A DNA stretch of 48,383 bases from UBA1738 sp964388835 (GTDB taxonomy: Bacteria > Bacillota > Clostridia > UBA1381). Where the stretch lies: the NCBI GenBank assembly GCA_964388835.1, contig CAYMBZ010000004.1:1-48383 (forward strand). Reading direction: 5' to 3'. A program made the position numbers and the translations under genes. The notes beneath the pieces were generated by a model that saw nothing but the letters and a program-made list of their open reading frames with translations, did no database searches and was not told the DNA's origin. Shown here piece by piece: positions 6,940 to 16,596 of the stretch (the stretch's first letter is position 1; every line of letters begins with the position of its first letter).

Positions 6940-8676
6940 CTAATTGACGTCGGGGGATTTGGGCGTAACATAGACGGTATTGTAGTTATCGTAAATAACC
7001 ATGCCGGGCTTTGCGCCGTTCGGTTTTTTAACATTCTTCACAAAGGTGTAATCGACCGGAACTTGTGAGGAATTGCGTGCTTTTGAATAATATGCGGCAA
7101 GCTGTGCCGCTTCCATCATTGTTGTTTTCGGAACATCTTTGTCGATTCCGAGCTTTATTATTGCGTGGGAACCGTGGATTTTCTTTGTGTGAAACCATAT
7201 GTCTCCGGAATTTGCAAAACGCAGAGTGAGATAATCGTTTTGAGTATTGTTTTTCCCTATATAAATGTCAAATCCGTCAACCGACACAAAATGCATGGGT
7301 TTTGATTGCTTTAATGTATCCTTTTTGCCTTTGGTGCGGCGCTTGATATATCCGAGCTCTGCAAGCTCTGCGCGGATTGCATTGATATCAGTCTCGGAAA
7401 CGGAATTTTCAACGGCGCTCAAAGTGCTTTCCAGATATTCGATATCCGCAAGAGTGTTGGTTATTTGCTTTTTCACCTCAACTTCGGCATTTTTCAGCTT
7501 GTTATATTTCTTATAAAAGCGCTGTGCGTTTTGAGCCGGTGAAAGCATGGGCGAAAGCGCAATTTCGATTTCGGGACAGCCCTCTTCGTAAAAATTACTT
7601 ACCGTAACGGATTCCTGCTTGTCCGATATGCTGTAAAGATTTGCCGTAAGCAAATCCCCGAAAATTTTGTACTGCTCCTTGTTTTCGGCATCTCGAAGCG
7701 TTTGCCGCTGAATGGCAAGCTTTTTTGAAGAACGCTCCAAATTGTTTATCAAAAGCTTTAAAAGGTCCGAGGATTTTTGCCGAATGCGCTCCTGCAAATC
7801 GCGTTCGCGGTAGAAAAATGACGCGGTGTCGCTCATTGTATCGAAGTATTTAACGCGGAAGCTGCCTCCGTATTGATTTATCCTTGTTGCGGAGAAATCT
7901 ATCGGTTTTTCCGCGCCGTCAAAAATTACACATGGAGCGAATTCGAGATTTTTCGCAAAGCTTAAAAGAGCGGCGCGTATTTTATTCTTTTCTTCTTCCG
8001 AAAGTTCACCGCACAGCTTGTCAGACGTTTCGACGGCGCTATATACTATTTCTCGCGCCGTAATCGGGCTGATGCCGGACACTGCATTCATTATCGCTTT
8101 GTGCGCCTGTATGCCGTCTTTTGAAAAATCAAGGTGGACGTTTTGGATTTCATCCGATAAAATTGCCGTTTTGCTCTGCGCCGGGGGCGGAGTGTATGCG
8201 CCACCGGGCAAAATTTGGCGCACCGAGCTCAAGGTAAAATCCACATGCTTTATCGCGTCGATAATGCGGTAATCTTCAGCGCAGAGAATAATATTGGAAT
8301 TTTTACCCATTATTTCGCAAATCAAATGCTTTACGGTAAGGTCGCCGAGTTCGTTATAGGATTCGATATCCGTTTCGATTATACGCTCAAAAGCCGGCTG
8401 AGAAATTTTAACGATTTTTCCGCCGGACAGGTGCTTCCTTAAAAGCATACAGAACATGGGCGGAGTTTTTGGGTTTTCTTTTGAAGTGTCGGAAAAATGA
8501 ACACGCGCGTTATTTGAACTGGCGGAAAGCGTCAGTTTGTAATTTCCGTTTATAGTACGTATCGCGAGCAGAAGCTCATCTTTTTCGGGCTGGTGTATCT
8601 TATCAATCCTGCCACCCAAAAGCGCGGAATTCAGTTCCGAGACCGTTTTTTTTACACAAATTGTATCAAATGCCAT
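6940..8676 (-). CDS. rqcH: Ribosome quality-control factor RqcH (NFACT family)
   Basis: A 578-residue Rqc2/NEMF homologue, often annotated as fibronectin-binding protein FbpA. It binds stalled 50S subunits and directs C-terminal alanine tailing of the blocked chain for degradation. The NFACT-N domain spans about 1-230, a long coiled coil about 275-435 (ERDLQERIRQ, NKLKNAEVEVKKQ), and the NFACT-R domain follows with the conserved GDIWFHTKKIHGSHAII. Length suits the family. The ATG at 8676 has CGGAGG. Its partner RqcP is encoded at 41843-42082. It is divergent from yicC, as the neighbouring genes are in Bacillus (yloA region), and has its own promoter. Confidence 0.95.
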   Translation of the reverse strand: MAFDTICVKKTVSELNSALLGGRIDKIHQPEKDELLLAIRTINGNYKLTLSASSNNARVHFSDTSKENPKTPPMFCMLLRKHLSGGKIVKISQPAFERIIETDIESYNELGDLTVKHLICEIMGKNSNIILCAEDYRIIDAIKHVDFTLSSVRQILPGGAYTPPPAQSKTAILSDEIQNVHLDFSKDGIQAHKAIMNAVSGISPITAREIVYSAVETSDKLCGELSEEEKNKIRAALLSFAKNLEFAPCVIFDGAEKPIDFSATRINQYGGSFRVKYFDTMSDTASFFYRERDLQERIRQKSSDLLKLLINNLERSSKKLAIQRQTLRDAENKEQYKIFGDLLTANLYSISDKQESVTVSNFYEEGCPEIEIALSPMLSPAQNAQRFYKKYNKLKNAEVEVKKQITNTLADIEYLESTLSAVENSVSETDINAIRAELAELGYIKRRTKGKKDTLKQSKPMHFVSVDGFDIYIGKNNTQNDYLTLRFANSGDIWFHTKKIHGSHAIIKLGIDKDVPKTTMMEAAQLAAYYSKARNSSQVPVDYTFVKNVKKPNGAKPGMVIYDNYNTVYVTPKSPDVN

Positions 8677-8699
8677 AATATTTTCCTCCGAATATTTCT

Positions 8700-8728
8700 A
8701 TTATAGCACAAAAAAACGAGAAAATCAA
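8700..8728 (-). promoter_or_regulatory. Promoter of rqcH
   Basis: Minus-strand TTGATT (8723-8728) and TATAAT (8700-8705) are spaced by 17 bases, just before the rqcH ribosome-binding site. Confidence 0.8.
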
Positions 8729-8778
8729 AAAAAATAAAAGAATTTTTGAAAAAGGTATGTTATTTTTGAAAAAAATGT

Positions 8779-8788
8779 GATATAATAA
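8779..8788 (+). promoter_or_regulatory. Extended -10 promoter of the yicC operon
   Basis: TGATATAAT is an extended -10 element about 30 bases before the yicC start. No good -35 box is present; the TGn extension may make up for it. Position may be off by one base. Confidence 0.5.
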
Positions 8789-8817
8789 TCTGAATAATGA
8801 TAAAGTGGGTGAGTTTT

Positions 8818-9696
8818 GTGTTAAAAAGCATGACGGGCTACGGCAGAGCCGAAAGCATAGTCGGCGGAAAAAAGATTTTATGCGAGATAAAATCGGTGAA
8901 TCACAGATATTGTGACTATACCGTAAAAGTCCCCAAATATTACGGCTTTTTGGAGGAGCGTGTACGTAACTTTGTTTCCCGACATATCGCAAGGGGAAAA
9001 ACGGACATATATATTGCGATTGAAAGCTATGAGGAAGCGGACAAGGAAATTGTTGTAAACAAAGAGCTTGCAAGAAACTATATCAATGCACTTTGCAGTC
9101 TGCGGGACGAGTTTTCGCTTCGTGACGATATTTCGGTAAGTGGTGTTGCAAGATATCCGGATATTTTTATTCAGGAGCGCAAGGCTGAGGATGAAGAGAC
9201 GATATGGCACAGCACAGAATCCGTATTGGAAGAGGCGGTTTTGTCATTTACCGCAATGCGCGGACGTGAGGGGGAAAGAATCCAAGCGGACCTTGAACAA
9301 AGAGTAGAGTATATGCGCGCCCTTGCGGCAAAGATAGATGCGCGCTCGGGCGAAACCGTAAAAGAATACAGCGCAAGATTGTATGAAAAGATAAAAGAGG
9401 TTTTGGACGGCCGCGATGTGGATGATGCGCGTGTGCTGACAGAAGTTGCGATTTTTGCAGATAAGGTTGCCGTAAATGAAGAAATGGTACGTCTTGAAAG
9501 CCATTTCAACGAATTTTTTGATATCTGCGCATCGGGAGAACCTGCCGGCAGAAAATTGGATTTTCTTATTCAGGAAATCAACCGGGAAATCAACACTACG
9601 GGCTCAAAGGCAAATGATATCGAAATAGCAAAGCTGGTTGTTGAGCTTAAGGCAGAAACCGAGAAGCTGAGAGAACAGGTTCAGAACATTGAATAG
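8818..9696 (+). CDS. yicC: YicC-family endoribonuclease
   Basis: A 292-residue member of the YicC/YloC family, shown in other bacteria to be an endoribonuclease taking part in RNA turnover. The N-terminal KSMTGYGRAE signature and C-terminal DUF1732 segment (GRKLDFLIQEINREINTTGS) are both intact. The GTG at 8818, giving the usual LKSMTGYG start, is preferred because GGGTGA lies before it; the upstream ATG at 8797 has no ribosome-binding site. It heads the long rightward cluster, ten bases ahead of remA, as in Bacillus yloC-remA-gmk. Confidence 0.93.
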   Translation: MLKSMTGYGRAESIVGGKKILCEIKSVNHRYCDYTVKVPKYYGFLEERVRNFVSRHIARGKTDIYIAIESYEEADKEIVVNKELARNYINALCSLRDEFSLRDDISVSGVARYPDIFIQERKAEDEETIWHSTESVLEEAVLSFTAMRGREGERIQADLEQRVEYMRALAAKIDARSGETVKEYSARLYEKIKEVLDGRDVDDARVLTEVAIFADKVAVNEEMVRLESHFNEFFDICASGEPAGRKLDFLIQEINREINTTGSKANDIEIAKLVVELKAETEKLREQVQNIE

Positions 9697-9705
9697 GAGG
9701 TCGTT

Positions 9706-9957
9706 ATGAAGCTTATTAACATCGGATTCGGCAATATAGTTCCGGCAGATAAGGTGGTTGCGATTGTGAGCCCCGAGTCCGCACCGATAAAAAGGGTTGT
9801 GCGCGAGGCGGACGAGCATGGTAAACTCATAAATGCAACGTACGGCAGACGTACAAGAGCGGTACTGGTGACAAGCTCTGACCATATTATACTTTCGGCA
9901 CTTCAGCCGGAGACAATTTCAAACAGGCTTAATCAGGAGGAAACATCAAATGAGTAA
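9706..9957 (+). CDS. remA: RemA-family regulator (DUF370)
   Basis: An 83-residue protein of the RemA/YlzA family, which in Bacillus binds DNA at matrix and osmoprotection operons as an oligomer. The core NIGFGNIVPADKVVAIVSPE and ATYGRRTRAVLVTSSDHII are typical. It has a good AGGAGG and overlaps gmk by eight bases, so translation is coupled. Confidence 0.93.
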   Translation: MKLINIGFGNIVPADKVVAIVSPESAPIKRVVREADEHGKLINATYGRRTRAVLVTSSDHIILSALQPETISNRLNQEETSNE

Positions 9958-10543
9958 GGGGTCGTTATTTGTTATATCCGGTCCGTCCGGGACGGGTAAG
10001 GGTACGCTTTGTGCGGAGCTGTTGAAACAGGATAACATCTTTCTTTCGGTATCAGCTACGACGAGGGATAAACGCGCGGGCGAAACCGATGGCGTTACAT
10101 ATTACTATACCGATACGGAAAGCTTTAAAAAAATGATTAATTCCGGAGAGATGCTGGAATATGCAATCTACGGAGGAAATTATTACGGAACACCCAAAAG
10201 GGCGGTCTGTGATATGCTTGAGTCGGGCAAAAATGTTATTTTGGAGATAGAGGCTCAAGGTGCCTTAAAGGTTAAAGAACAGATGCCGGAGGCAATATTG
10301 ATTTTTGTTGTTCCGCCCTCAATCAAAGAGCTGAGAAAAAGGCTCACAGAGCGCGGACGTGAGGAGAAAGAAGAAATAGAGCGGCGGATTGAAGCGGCGA
10401 AATGGGAATTTTCACAATCGCCGAAGTATAACTATGTTATAGTAAACGATGAGCTTGCAGGATGTGTAAGCGAAACGTTGAATATTATAAAGGCAACAAA
10501 TGCAAGACAGCAAATGATAGAAAAATTATTAAAGGAAATGTAA
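9950..10543 (+). CDS. gmk: Guanylate kinase
   Basis: A 197-residue enzyme that phosphorylates GMP to GDP with ATP, feeding GTP and (p)ppGpp pools. The P-loop is SGPSGTGKGTL (near residue 11-21) and the GMP-binding region includes SATTRDKRAGETDGVTYYY. Length and order are normal. Overlap with remA and a 15-base gap to rpoZ mark a single operon. Confidence 0.97.
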   Translation: MSKGSLFVISGPSGTGKGTLCAELLKQDNIFLSVSATTRDKRAGETDGVTYYYTDTESFKKMINSGEMLEYAIYGGNYYGTPKRAVCDMLESGKNVILEIEAQGALKVKEQMPEAILIFVVPPSIKELRKRLTERGREEKEEIERRIEAAKWEFSQSPKYNYVIVNDELAGCVSETLNIIKATNARQQMIEKLLKEM

Positions 10544-10558
10544 AGGAGAACAAATATT

Positions 10559-10774
10559 ATGATGATCAAACCGGGAATAAGCACATTGGAAAAATGCGTA
10601 GAGGATGGCTGCAGATACATTTTGGTAACAATGGCGGCAAAGAGAGCAAGAATGCTCGGAAAAAATGACGATTGCATGGTAAGCTGTGATTCTGATAATC
10701 CGGTATCAAAGGCAGTTATGGAAATTTCATGCGGAAAAATCGGTTACAAACCGGTAAAACACGAAGAAAACTAA
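10559..10774 (+). CDS. rpoZ: DNA-directed RNA polymerase omega subunit
   Basis: A 71-residue small RNA polymerase subunit that helps assemble beta-prime. It has the omega core YILVTMAAKRARML followed by SDNPVSKAVMEIS and GKIGY. AAAGGAG precedes tandem ATG codons at 10559 and 10562; either may be used. In Bacillus coaBC lies between rpoZ and priA; here priA follows directly. Confidence 0.93.
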   Translation: MMIKPGISTLEKCVEDGCRYILVTMAAKRARMLGKNDDCMVSCDSDNPVSKAVMEISCGKIGYKPVKHEEN

Positions 10775-10792
10775 TGCGGAGGTACACTTTCC

Positions 10793-13210
10793 TTGGTTGC
10801 GGAGGTAATTGTAAATCACAGAACAAAAAATGTTGATAAAGTATTCGACTATCTTGTGCCGAAAGAAATTTCCGATACGCTTGCCGTCGGTTCCTGCGTA
10901 ATTGTGCCATTCGGAGCGGCAAATAAGCCGCGGGAGGCATATGTTATAAAAATCAAGGAAAAATCACGCGCCAAAAAGCTGAAAGCGATAGAGCGTATTT
11001 CAAAGGAAATTCAATTATTCGATGAAAAACAGCTTGAGCTTATATCTTGGATGCGCGAAAAGTATCTTGTTACATTCCTTGATGCAATCCATGCTGTTGC
11101 ACCGAGCGGCATAAGCGTGGAGCAGGAGGAATGGATAGTCCTTGAAAGGGAATCGGAGGACGAAATTGCCGCAAAGCTGTCGGAAAACGGCGGCGCGTGC
11201 GAAATTAATCGTCTCATGGGCTTTTTTGAGGAGAATATAAAAAATCGCCTTGCCGTATTAAAAAAGCAGGGCATAATAAAAACGGAATATAGGGACAGCC
11301 GCGCCGTAAGGGACAAACTTGTCCGAGTGGCAGAGATAAATATTCAGTCAGAGGCGGTACCGGGGATAGTTGCGGCGCTTCAAAGGAGCAATGCCGTATC
11401 CCAGTCAAAGATGCTGGATATTCTTGCACAGTGCGGGAGATTATCGCTTTCGGATATGGTGCATTTTGCAAAGGGTTCATACAGTGCGGTTAAGGCACTG
11501 GAAAAAAAGGGATATATAAAAACCTTTGATGTTGCCGTAATGCGTGAGCCGGAGGAGCCCGAAATGGAGGTCTGCGGCGCACCGAAGCTGACGGATGAAC
11601 AGGAGTGCGTTTTCGATAAGTTTTCGGAAACATTAAATGAACGTATATACAAGCCGTATCTTTTGCACGGGGTTACGGGAAGCGGAAAAACCGAGGTATA
11701 TATTCGCGCGGCGGAAGAAACTGTAAGGCTTGGCAGACAAGCGATTGTGCTTGTGCCGGAAATATCGCTGACTCCGCAAATGGTGTCACGATTTAAATCA
11801 CGATTCGGCGAAAGAGTTGCGATTATACACAGCGGGTTGTCTTTGGGTGAAAAGTATGACCAGTGGAAGAAGATACGCGGCGGAGATGCCGATATTGTGG
11901 TGGGAGCGCGCTCTGCGATATTCGCGCCTTTTGGCGATATTGGGGCAATAATAGTGGATGAGGAGCATGAGCAAACCTACAAATCCGAAATGTGCCCACG
12001 CTATGATACCCACGAGGTGGCGGAATTTCGAGCAAGGCAGTACGGTGCAATGCTTGTTTTTGCATCCGCAACTCCGCTTGTGACAAGCATGTATAAGGCA
12101 AAAAGCGGAGAATACGAGCTTTTGGAAATGAATAATCGAGTCAACAAGTCGGCATTACCTGAGGTACGCGTGGTGGATTTGCGGGAGGAACTTGAAAACG
12201 GCAACAAGTCGATGATAAGCCGTGAGCTCGGCTGTGAAATTAAAAAAAATATCGATAACGGGGAACAAACGATTTTGTTCATGAACAGACGCGGATTTTC
12301 CACATTTGTTTCCTGCAGAAAGTGCGGATATGTTGCGGAATGTCCAAATTGCAGTATTTCGCTTAAATATCATAAATATGATAATACTCTAAGGTGTCAT
12401 TACTGCGGTTACACCACGGAAAATTACGAGAAATGTCCATCTTGCGGGAGCGGATATATAAGATATTTCGGCGGGGGGACACAAAAAGTCGAAGAGGAAA
12501 TACACAGACTTTTCCCCGAGGCTTCTGTGATACGCATGGATGTGGACACGACAAGCGGGAAAAATTCCCATGCCGAAATTTTATCGAAATTCGAAAAAGA
12601 AAAAATCGATATATTGATAGGTACGCAGATGGTAACAAAGGGATTGGATTTTCCGAATGTTACCTTAGTCGGCGTAATATCGGCGGATACGGTTTTAAAT
12701 ATAGATGATTACCGCTCCCAGGAGCGAACCTTTGCGGTTTTGGAGCAGGTGACGGGCAGAGCGGGCAGAGCTAAAAAAAAAGGAAGAAGCATTGTTCAGA
12801 CCTACAGCCCGGACAACAAGGCTGTCTGCTACATGCAGTGCCACGATTACAAATCATTCTACAATGAGGAAATTGCCGTAAGGCGCGCTATGAGATATCC
12901 GCCGTTTTGCGAAATGGTCTGCGTGATGTTTTCGGGTGCAAATGAAAAACAAACCGCGCAGTGTGCCAGGTTTTTTGCGAAAAATATTGCCGCGGTGTGC
13001 GATAAGGCGGACGGTATTCAAATTTTGGGACCGATACCGGCGTACGTATCGAGAATAAAAAACAAGTATATATACAGAATGATAATAAAATGTGTAAACT
13101 GTGACGCGTTAAACGAGTATTTGCTTGCGGCGCGAGAGCGCGTCGCAAAAAACGGCAATTACGAAAATGTAACTGTCGTAATTGATAAAAATCCGAATAA
13201 TATGGGGTGA
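10793..13210 (+). CDS. priA: Primosomal protein N' (replication restart helicase PriA)
   Basis: An 805-residue 3'-5' helicase that reloads the replisome at stalled forks. The N-terminal fork-binding domain (about 1-110) is followed by a winged helix, then the helicase lobes with Walker A GVTGSGKTEVY and DEEH (VDEEHEQTYK). The zinc-binding insert has eight cysteines in CRKCGYVAECPNCS, CHYCGY and CPSCGSG. Motif VI QVTGRAGRAKKKG is intact. Translation starts with TTG at 10793, preceded by GCGGAGG. It lies 18 bases after rpoZ and six before def. Confidence 0.97.
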   Translation: MVAEVIVNHRTKNVDKVFDYLVPKEISDTLAVGSCVIVPFGAANKPREAYVIKIKEKSRAKKLKAIERISKEIQLFDEKQLELISWMREKYLVTFLDAIHAVAPSGISVEQEEWIVLERESEDEIAAKLSENGGACEINRLMGFFEENIKNRLAVLKKQGIIKTEYRDSRAVRDKLVRVAEINIQSEAVPGIVAALQRSNAVSQSKMLDILAQCGRLSLSDMVHFAKGSYSAVKALEKKGYIKTFDVAVMREPEEPEMEVCGAPKLTDEQECVFDKFSETLNERIYKPYLLHGVTGSGKTEVYIRAAEETVRLGRQAIVLVPEISLTPQMVSRFKSRFGERVAIIHSGLSLGEKYDQWKKIRGGDADIVVGARSAIFAPFGDIGAIIVDEEHEQTYKSEMCPRYDTHEVAEFRARQYGAMLVFASATPLVTSMYKAKSGEYELLEMNNRVNKSALPEVRVVDLREELENGNKSMISRELGCEIKKNIDNGEQTILFMNRRGFSTFVSCRKCGYVAECPNCSISLKYHKYDNTLRCHYCGYTTENYEKCPSCGSGYIRYFGGGTQKVEEEIHRLFPEASVIRMDVDTTSGKNSHAEILSKFEKEKIDILIGTQMVTKGLDFPNVTLVGVISADTVLNIDDYRSQERTFAVLEQVTGRAGRAKKKGRSIVQTYSPDNKAVCYMQCHDYKSFYNEEIAVRRAMRYPPFCEMVCVMFSGANEKQTAQCARFFAKNIAAVCDKADGIQILGPIPAYVSRIKNKYIYRMIIKCVNCDALNEYLLAARERVAKNGNYENVTVVIDKNPNNMG

Positions 13211-13215
13211 TTTAT

Positions 13216-13671
13216 ATGGCTTTGAGAGAAATACGAAAAAAAGGCGATGATATTCTTTACAAAAAGTGTAAAGAGGTCAAAGCTTTTGACAAAAAGCTGG
13301 CGATTTTGCTGGATGATATGTATGAGACAATGCAGAAAGCCGACGGTGTGGGACTTGCCGCACCGCAGGTGGGTATCTTAAAAAGAGCGGTTGTAATAGA
13401 TATAGGTGAGGGAAAAATCGAACTGATAAATCCTGAAATTATAAAAACAGAGGGCTCACAAATCGGTCAGGAGGGATGCCTGAGCGTTCCGGGTGAATGG
13501 GGCGATGTGGAAAGACCCGAAAAGGTTACGGTAAAAGCATTGGACCGAAACGGCAAGAGTTTTGAGCTTGAGGGTGAAGGCTTGCTTGCGCGCGCAATCT
13601 GCCATGAAACCGACCATTTAAACGGTGAGCTTTTTGTGGATAAGGTAATAAAAGCCGAGGTAGACAAATAA
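13216..13671 (+). CDS. def: Peptide deformylase
   Basis: A 151-residue metalloenzyme removing the formyl group from new proteins. All three motifs are intact: GVGLAAPQVG, EGCLSVPGEWG and the metal-binding HETDHLNG. The ATG at 13216 has GGGGTGA in the end of priA; a GTG at 13207 is a poorer choice. It is paired with fmt, which adds the formyl group to initiator tRNA, one base of overlap. Confidence 0.97.
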   Translation: MALREIRKKGDDILYKKCKEVKAFDKKLAILLDDMYETMQKADGVGLAAPQVGILKRAVVIDIGEGKIELINPEIIKTEGSQIGQEGCLSVPGEWGDVERPEKVTVKALDRNGKSFELEGEGLLARAICHETDHLNGELFVDKVIKAEVDK

Positions 13672-14594
13672 TGAGAATTTTATTTATGGGAACGCCCGAT
13701 ATTGCGGCGGAGTGCCTGAGAACTTTGGTGAAAGCCGGACTTTGCGTTGTTGGTGCTGTGAGCCAGCCGGACAGACCGAAGGGCAGAGGACATAAACTTA
13801 TGCCTACGGATGTAAAGGTTGCCGCCGAAGCGCTGGGAATAGCCGTATATCAGCCGGAGAGCTTGAAAAACGGTGAACTCAAAGAAATTTTGGAGGAGCT
13901 GAAGCCTGAGCTGATAGCGGTGGTGGCATACGGTAAAATTTTGCCGGAATATGTTTTGGAATATCCCAAATACGGCTGTATAAACATGCATGCTTCACTT
14001 TTGCCGAAGCTTCGCGGTGCGGCGCCGATTCAGTGGGCGGTTATAAATGGAGAAAAAGTAACCGGTGCCACGACTATGCTTATGGATAAGGGACTTGATA
14101 CCGGAGACATGCTCTTGACACGTGAGCTTCAAATCGGAGAATACGAAACTGCAGAGGAGCTTTTTGGAAGGATGGCAAAGACCGGTGCAGAGCTTTTGGT
14201 TGAAACCATAAACAATATTGATGATATAGTTCCTCAAAAGCAAGAGCATGAAAAACATACCTATGCTCCGATGATAACAAAGGACATGGCACATATCGAT
14301 TGGTCAAAGAGTACCGATGAAGTATCGAAGCTTATCTGCGGTATGAACTCATGGCCCATGGCATACAGTATTTATAACGGAGAGATAATGAAAATAATTA
14401 CTGCCCGAAAGGGAGATGAGTGTGCGGGAGAAAACGGTGAAATTGTCGGATACGAAAAGGATAAGGGGCTTAGGGTAAAAACGCGTGACGGCTCGATTTA
14501 TATAACATGCGCGCAATTTTCCGGCAGTAAGAGAATGGGTATGGATGAATATTTAAGGGGACACGAAATTAAATACGGTACAATTTTGGAATGA
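13671..14594 (+). CDS. fmt: Methionyl-tRNA formyltransferase
   Basis: A 307-residue enzyme that formylates Met-tRNAfMet with 10-formyl-THF. The N-terminal Rossmann-like domain carries RILFMGTPDIAA, the catalytic segment is INMHASLLPKLRGAAPIQWA with the active-site Asn/His, and the C-terminal tRNA-binding domain spans about 205-307. It overlaps def by one base (TAATG). Confidence 0.97.
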   Translation: MRILFMGTPDIAAECLRTLVKAGLCVVGAVSQPDRPKGRGHKLMPTDVKVAAEALGIAVYQPESLKNGELKEILEELKPELIAVVAYGKILPEYVLEYPKYGCINMHASLLPKLRGAAPIQWAVINGEKVTGATTMLMDKGLDTGDMLLTRELQIGEYETAEELFGRMAKTGAELLVETINNIDDIVPQKQEHEKHTYAPMITKDMAHIDWSKSTDEVSKLICGMNSWPMAYSIYNGEIMKIITARKGDECAGENGEIVGYEKDKGLRVKTRDGSIYITCAQFSGSKRMGMDEYLRGHEIKYGTILE

Positions 14595-14603
14595 GGTGTA
14601 TTT

Positions 14604-15290
14604 ATGTTATTTTATGACTCGACATATTTATTGGTACTTTTTGGTTTTTTTCTGGCGGCGATTGCTTCATCGGGAGTTCAAAGCGCGTTTAACAAATATT
14701 CGCGCATAAAATCCGGCAAGCATTACACAGGGGCTGATGCGGCGCGGAAAATATTGGATGATAACGGACTTTACAATATAAGAGTGGAGCATATTTCGGG
14801 AAGCCTTAACGACCATTATGACCCATCGTCAAATGTAATAAGACTTTCGGATGCGACATACGCGGCAGATTCCGTTGCCGCAATCGGAGTTGCAGCTCAC
14901 GAGGCGGGACATGCGGTTCAGCATGCTGTGGGATATGCGCCGATACGCGTGCGTAATGCTATAGTTCCGGCGGTAAATATATGTTCGTCGATTTCAATGC
15001 CTCTGTTTATTCTCGGCATGTTTTTGGGGGCGACGGGACTTGCAAACATAGGCATAATTCTGTTTTCCGCGGCATTGATTTTTCAGCTTGTAACGCTCCC
15101 GGTGGAAGTTGATGCAAGCAGACGCGCACTGAAAATTTTGGGCGGAAGTGCAATGCTTGCACCCGATGAGCTTCGCGGGGCAAAAAGGGTACTGCGTGCC
15201 GCGGCGATGACATATGTTGCGGCGGTGCTTTCATCGGCACTTCAGCTTTTGAGGCTGATTTTGATAAACAATTCACGAAACAGAGATTGA
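14604..15290 (+). CDS. YugP-type zinc metallopeptidase, membrane bound
   Basis: A 228-residue protein of the neutral zinc metallopeptidase type 2 (YugP) family. An N-terminal membrane helix (LLVLFGFFLAAIASSG) precedes the zinc motif AAHEAGHAVQH (near residue 97-107). Two or three further hydrophobic helices follow (SISMPLFILGMFLGATGLAN, GIILFSAALIFQLVTLPVE). The substrate is not known. The position between fmt and rsmB is common in clostridia and suggests co-expression with translation genes. Confidence 0.9.
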   Translation: MLFYDSTYLLVLFGFFLAAIASSGVQSAFNKYSRIKSGKHYTGADAARKILDDNGLYNIRVEHISGSLNDHYDPSSNVIRLSDATYAADSVAAIGVAAHEAGHAVQHAVGYAPIRVRNAIVPAVNICSSISMPLFILGMFLGATGLANIGIILFSAALIFQLVTLPVEVDASRRALKILGGSAMLAPDELRGAKRVLRAAAMTYVAAVLSSALQLLRLILINNSRNRD

Positions 15291-15318
15291 ACGTTTAAAT
15301 TAAACGAAAGGAATATAT

Positions 15319-16596
15319 ATGGCAAATCCGAGAGAGACGGCACTTAAAACACTTTATGAAATTGAATATAACGGCGCGTATTCCAATATGGCACTGAAAA
15401 GTGCTTTGCCCGAAATTACGGACAGCCGTGACAGGGCTTTTGTGACACAGCTTGTCTACGGTGTGGTAAGAAGAAAGCTGACCCTTGATTATATAATTTC
15501 ATTGTATTCCAAAACAAAAATAAAAAAGCTTTCAAAATTTGTGCTTTTGATTTTGCGTATGGGAATATATCAGCTCTATTTTACCGATAAAATTCCGGAT
15601 TCCGCTGCGGTAAACGAAAGTGTTAAGCTTGCGAAAAGATACTGCGCAAAATCTGCGGGATTCGTAAACGGAATACTACATTCCGCCGTTTCGAGACGCG
15701 AAAGTTTGGAATATCCTATGGAGCGGATAAAATATCTTTCGGTAAAATATTCCTTTACGGAGGATATGGTAAGGCTTTTTGAGGAATTTGATTTCTGCGA
15801 GGAGCTTCTTGCGGCGTTAGATGCCGAGCCCGCAACTACCGTGCGCATAAATTCGCTTTTGTGCGAAAATGCCGACAGGGTCGCCGCTGAAAAAAGTGAG
15901 CTTTATGAATATGCCGGAATTGTAAAAGGCTTTAATGCGGCAGAATCCGAGGATTATAAAAGCGGCAGGATTATTCCGCAGGATATAGCGGCGATGATGG
16001 CGGCTGTAGCACTTGCGCCGAAGTCGGGGGACAAGTGTGTGGACGTATGTGCCGCGCCGGGCGGAAAAACCTCGCATATGGCGGAGCTTATGAAAAACAA
16101 CGGAAGTATAACGGCTTTCGACATTCATCCGCACAAAGTGGAAATAATAAAGAAAAATGCCGAAAGAATGGGAATTTCCATAATATCGGCAAAAGTGCAT
16201 GATGCAACAGAACTTGCAAATGAGCTTGTGGGAAGCGCGGATAAGGTATTGGCAGATGTTCCGTGCTCGGGTCTCGGAATAATACGCAGAAAGCCGGATA
16301 TAAAGTGGAATAAAGAGGACACCGCGTCGCTTCCCGCTCTGCAATACAAAATTTTGGAGAATGCCGCAAAATATTTAAAAGTCGGCGGCGAATTAGTGTA
16401 CAGCACATGTACGCTGGATAAGCGGGAAAATCAAGAGGTTATATGCAAATTCGTTGAAGAGAATAAGGAATACGAATTTGTTCCGATTGAGCTTCCAGGG
16501 GCTCTTATGCGGGACAATAAGGGATACATAACCCTTTATCCCAATATTGACGGTACGGACGGATTTTTCATTTCTAAGATAAAAAGGGTAAAGTAA
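15319..16596 (+). CDS. rsmB: 16S rRNA (cytosine-967-C5)-methyltransferase
   Basis: A 425-residue two-domain protein. An N-terminal NusB-like RNA-binding domain (about 1-140) is followed by a SAM-dependent Rossmann domain with DVCAAPGGKTSHMAE, the release/catalytic DVPCSGLGIIRRKPDIKW and the catalytic cysteine in YSTCTLDKRENQEV. It modifies small-subunit rRNA. It overlaps rlmN by one base. Confidence 0.96.
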   Translation: MANPRETALKTLYEIEYNGAYSNMALKSALPEITDSRDRAFVTQLVYGVVRRKLTLDYIISLYSKTKIKKLSKFVLLILRMGIYQLYFTDKIPDSAAVNESVKLAKRYCAKSAGFVNGILHSAVSRRESLEYPMERIKYLSVKYSFTEDMVRLFEEFDFCEELLAALDAEPATTVRINSLLCENADRVAAEKSELYEYAGIVKGFNAAESEDYKSGRIIPQDIAAMMAAVALAPKSGDKCVDVCAAPGGKTSHMAELMKNNGSITAFDIHPHKVEIIKKNAERMGISIISAKVHDATELANELVGSADKVLADVPCSGLGIIRRKPDIKWNKEDTASLPALQYKILENAAKYLKVGGELVYSTCTLDKRENQEVICKFVEENKEYEFVPIELPGALMRDNKGYITLYPNIDGTDGFFISKIKRVK

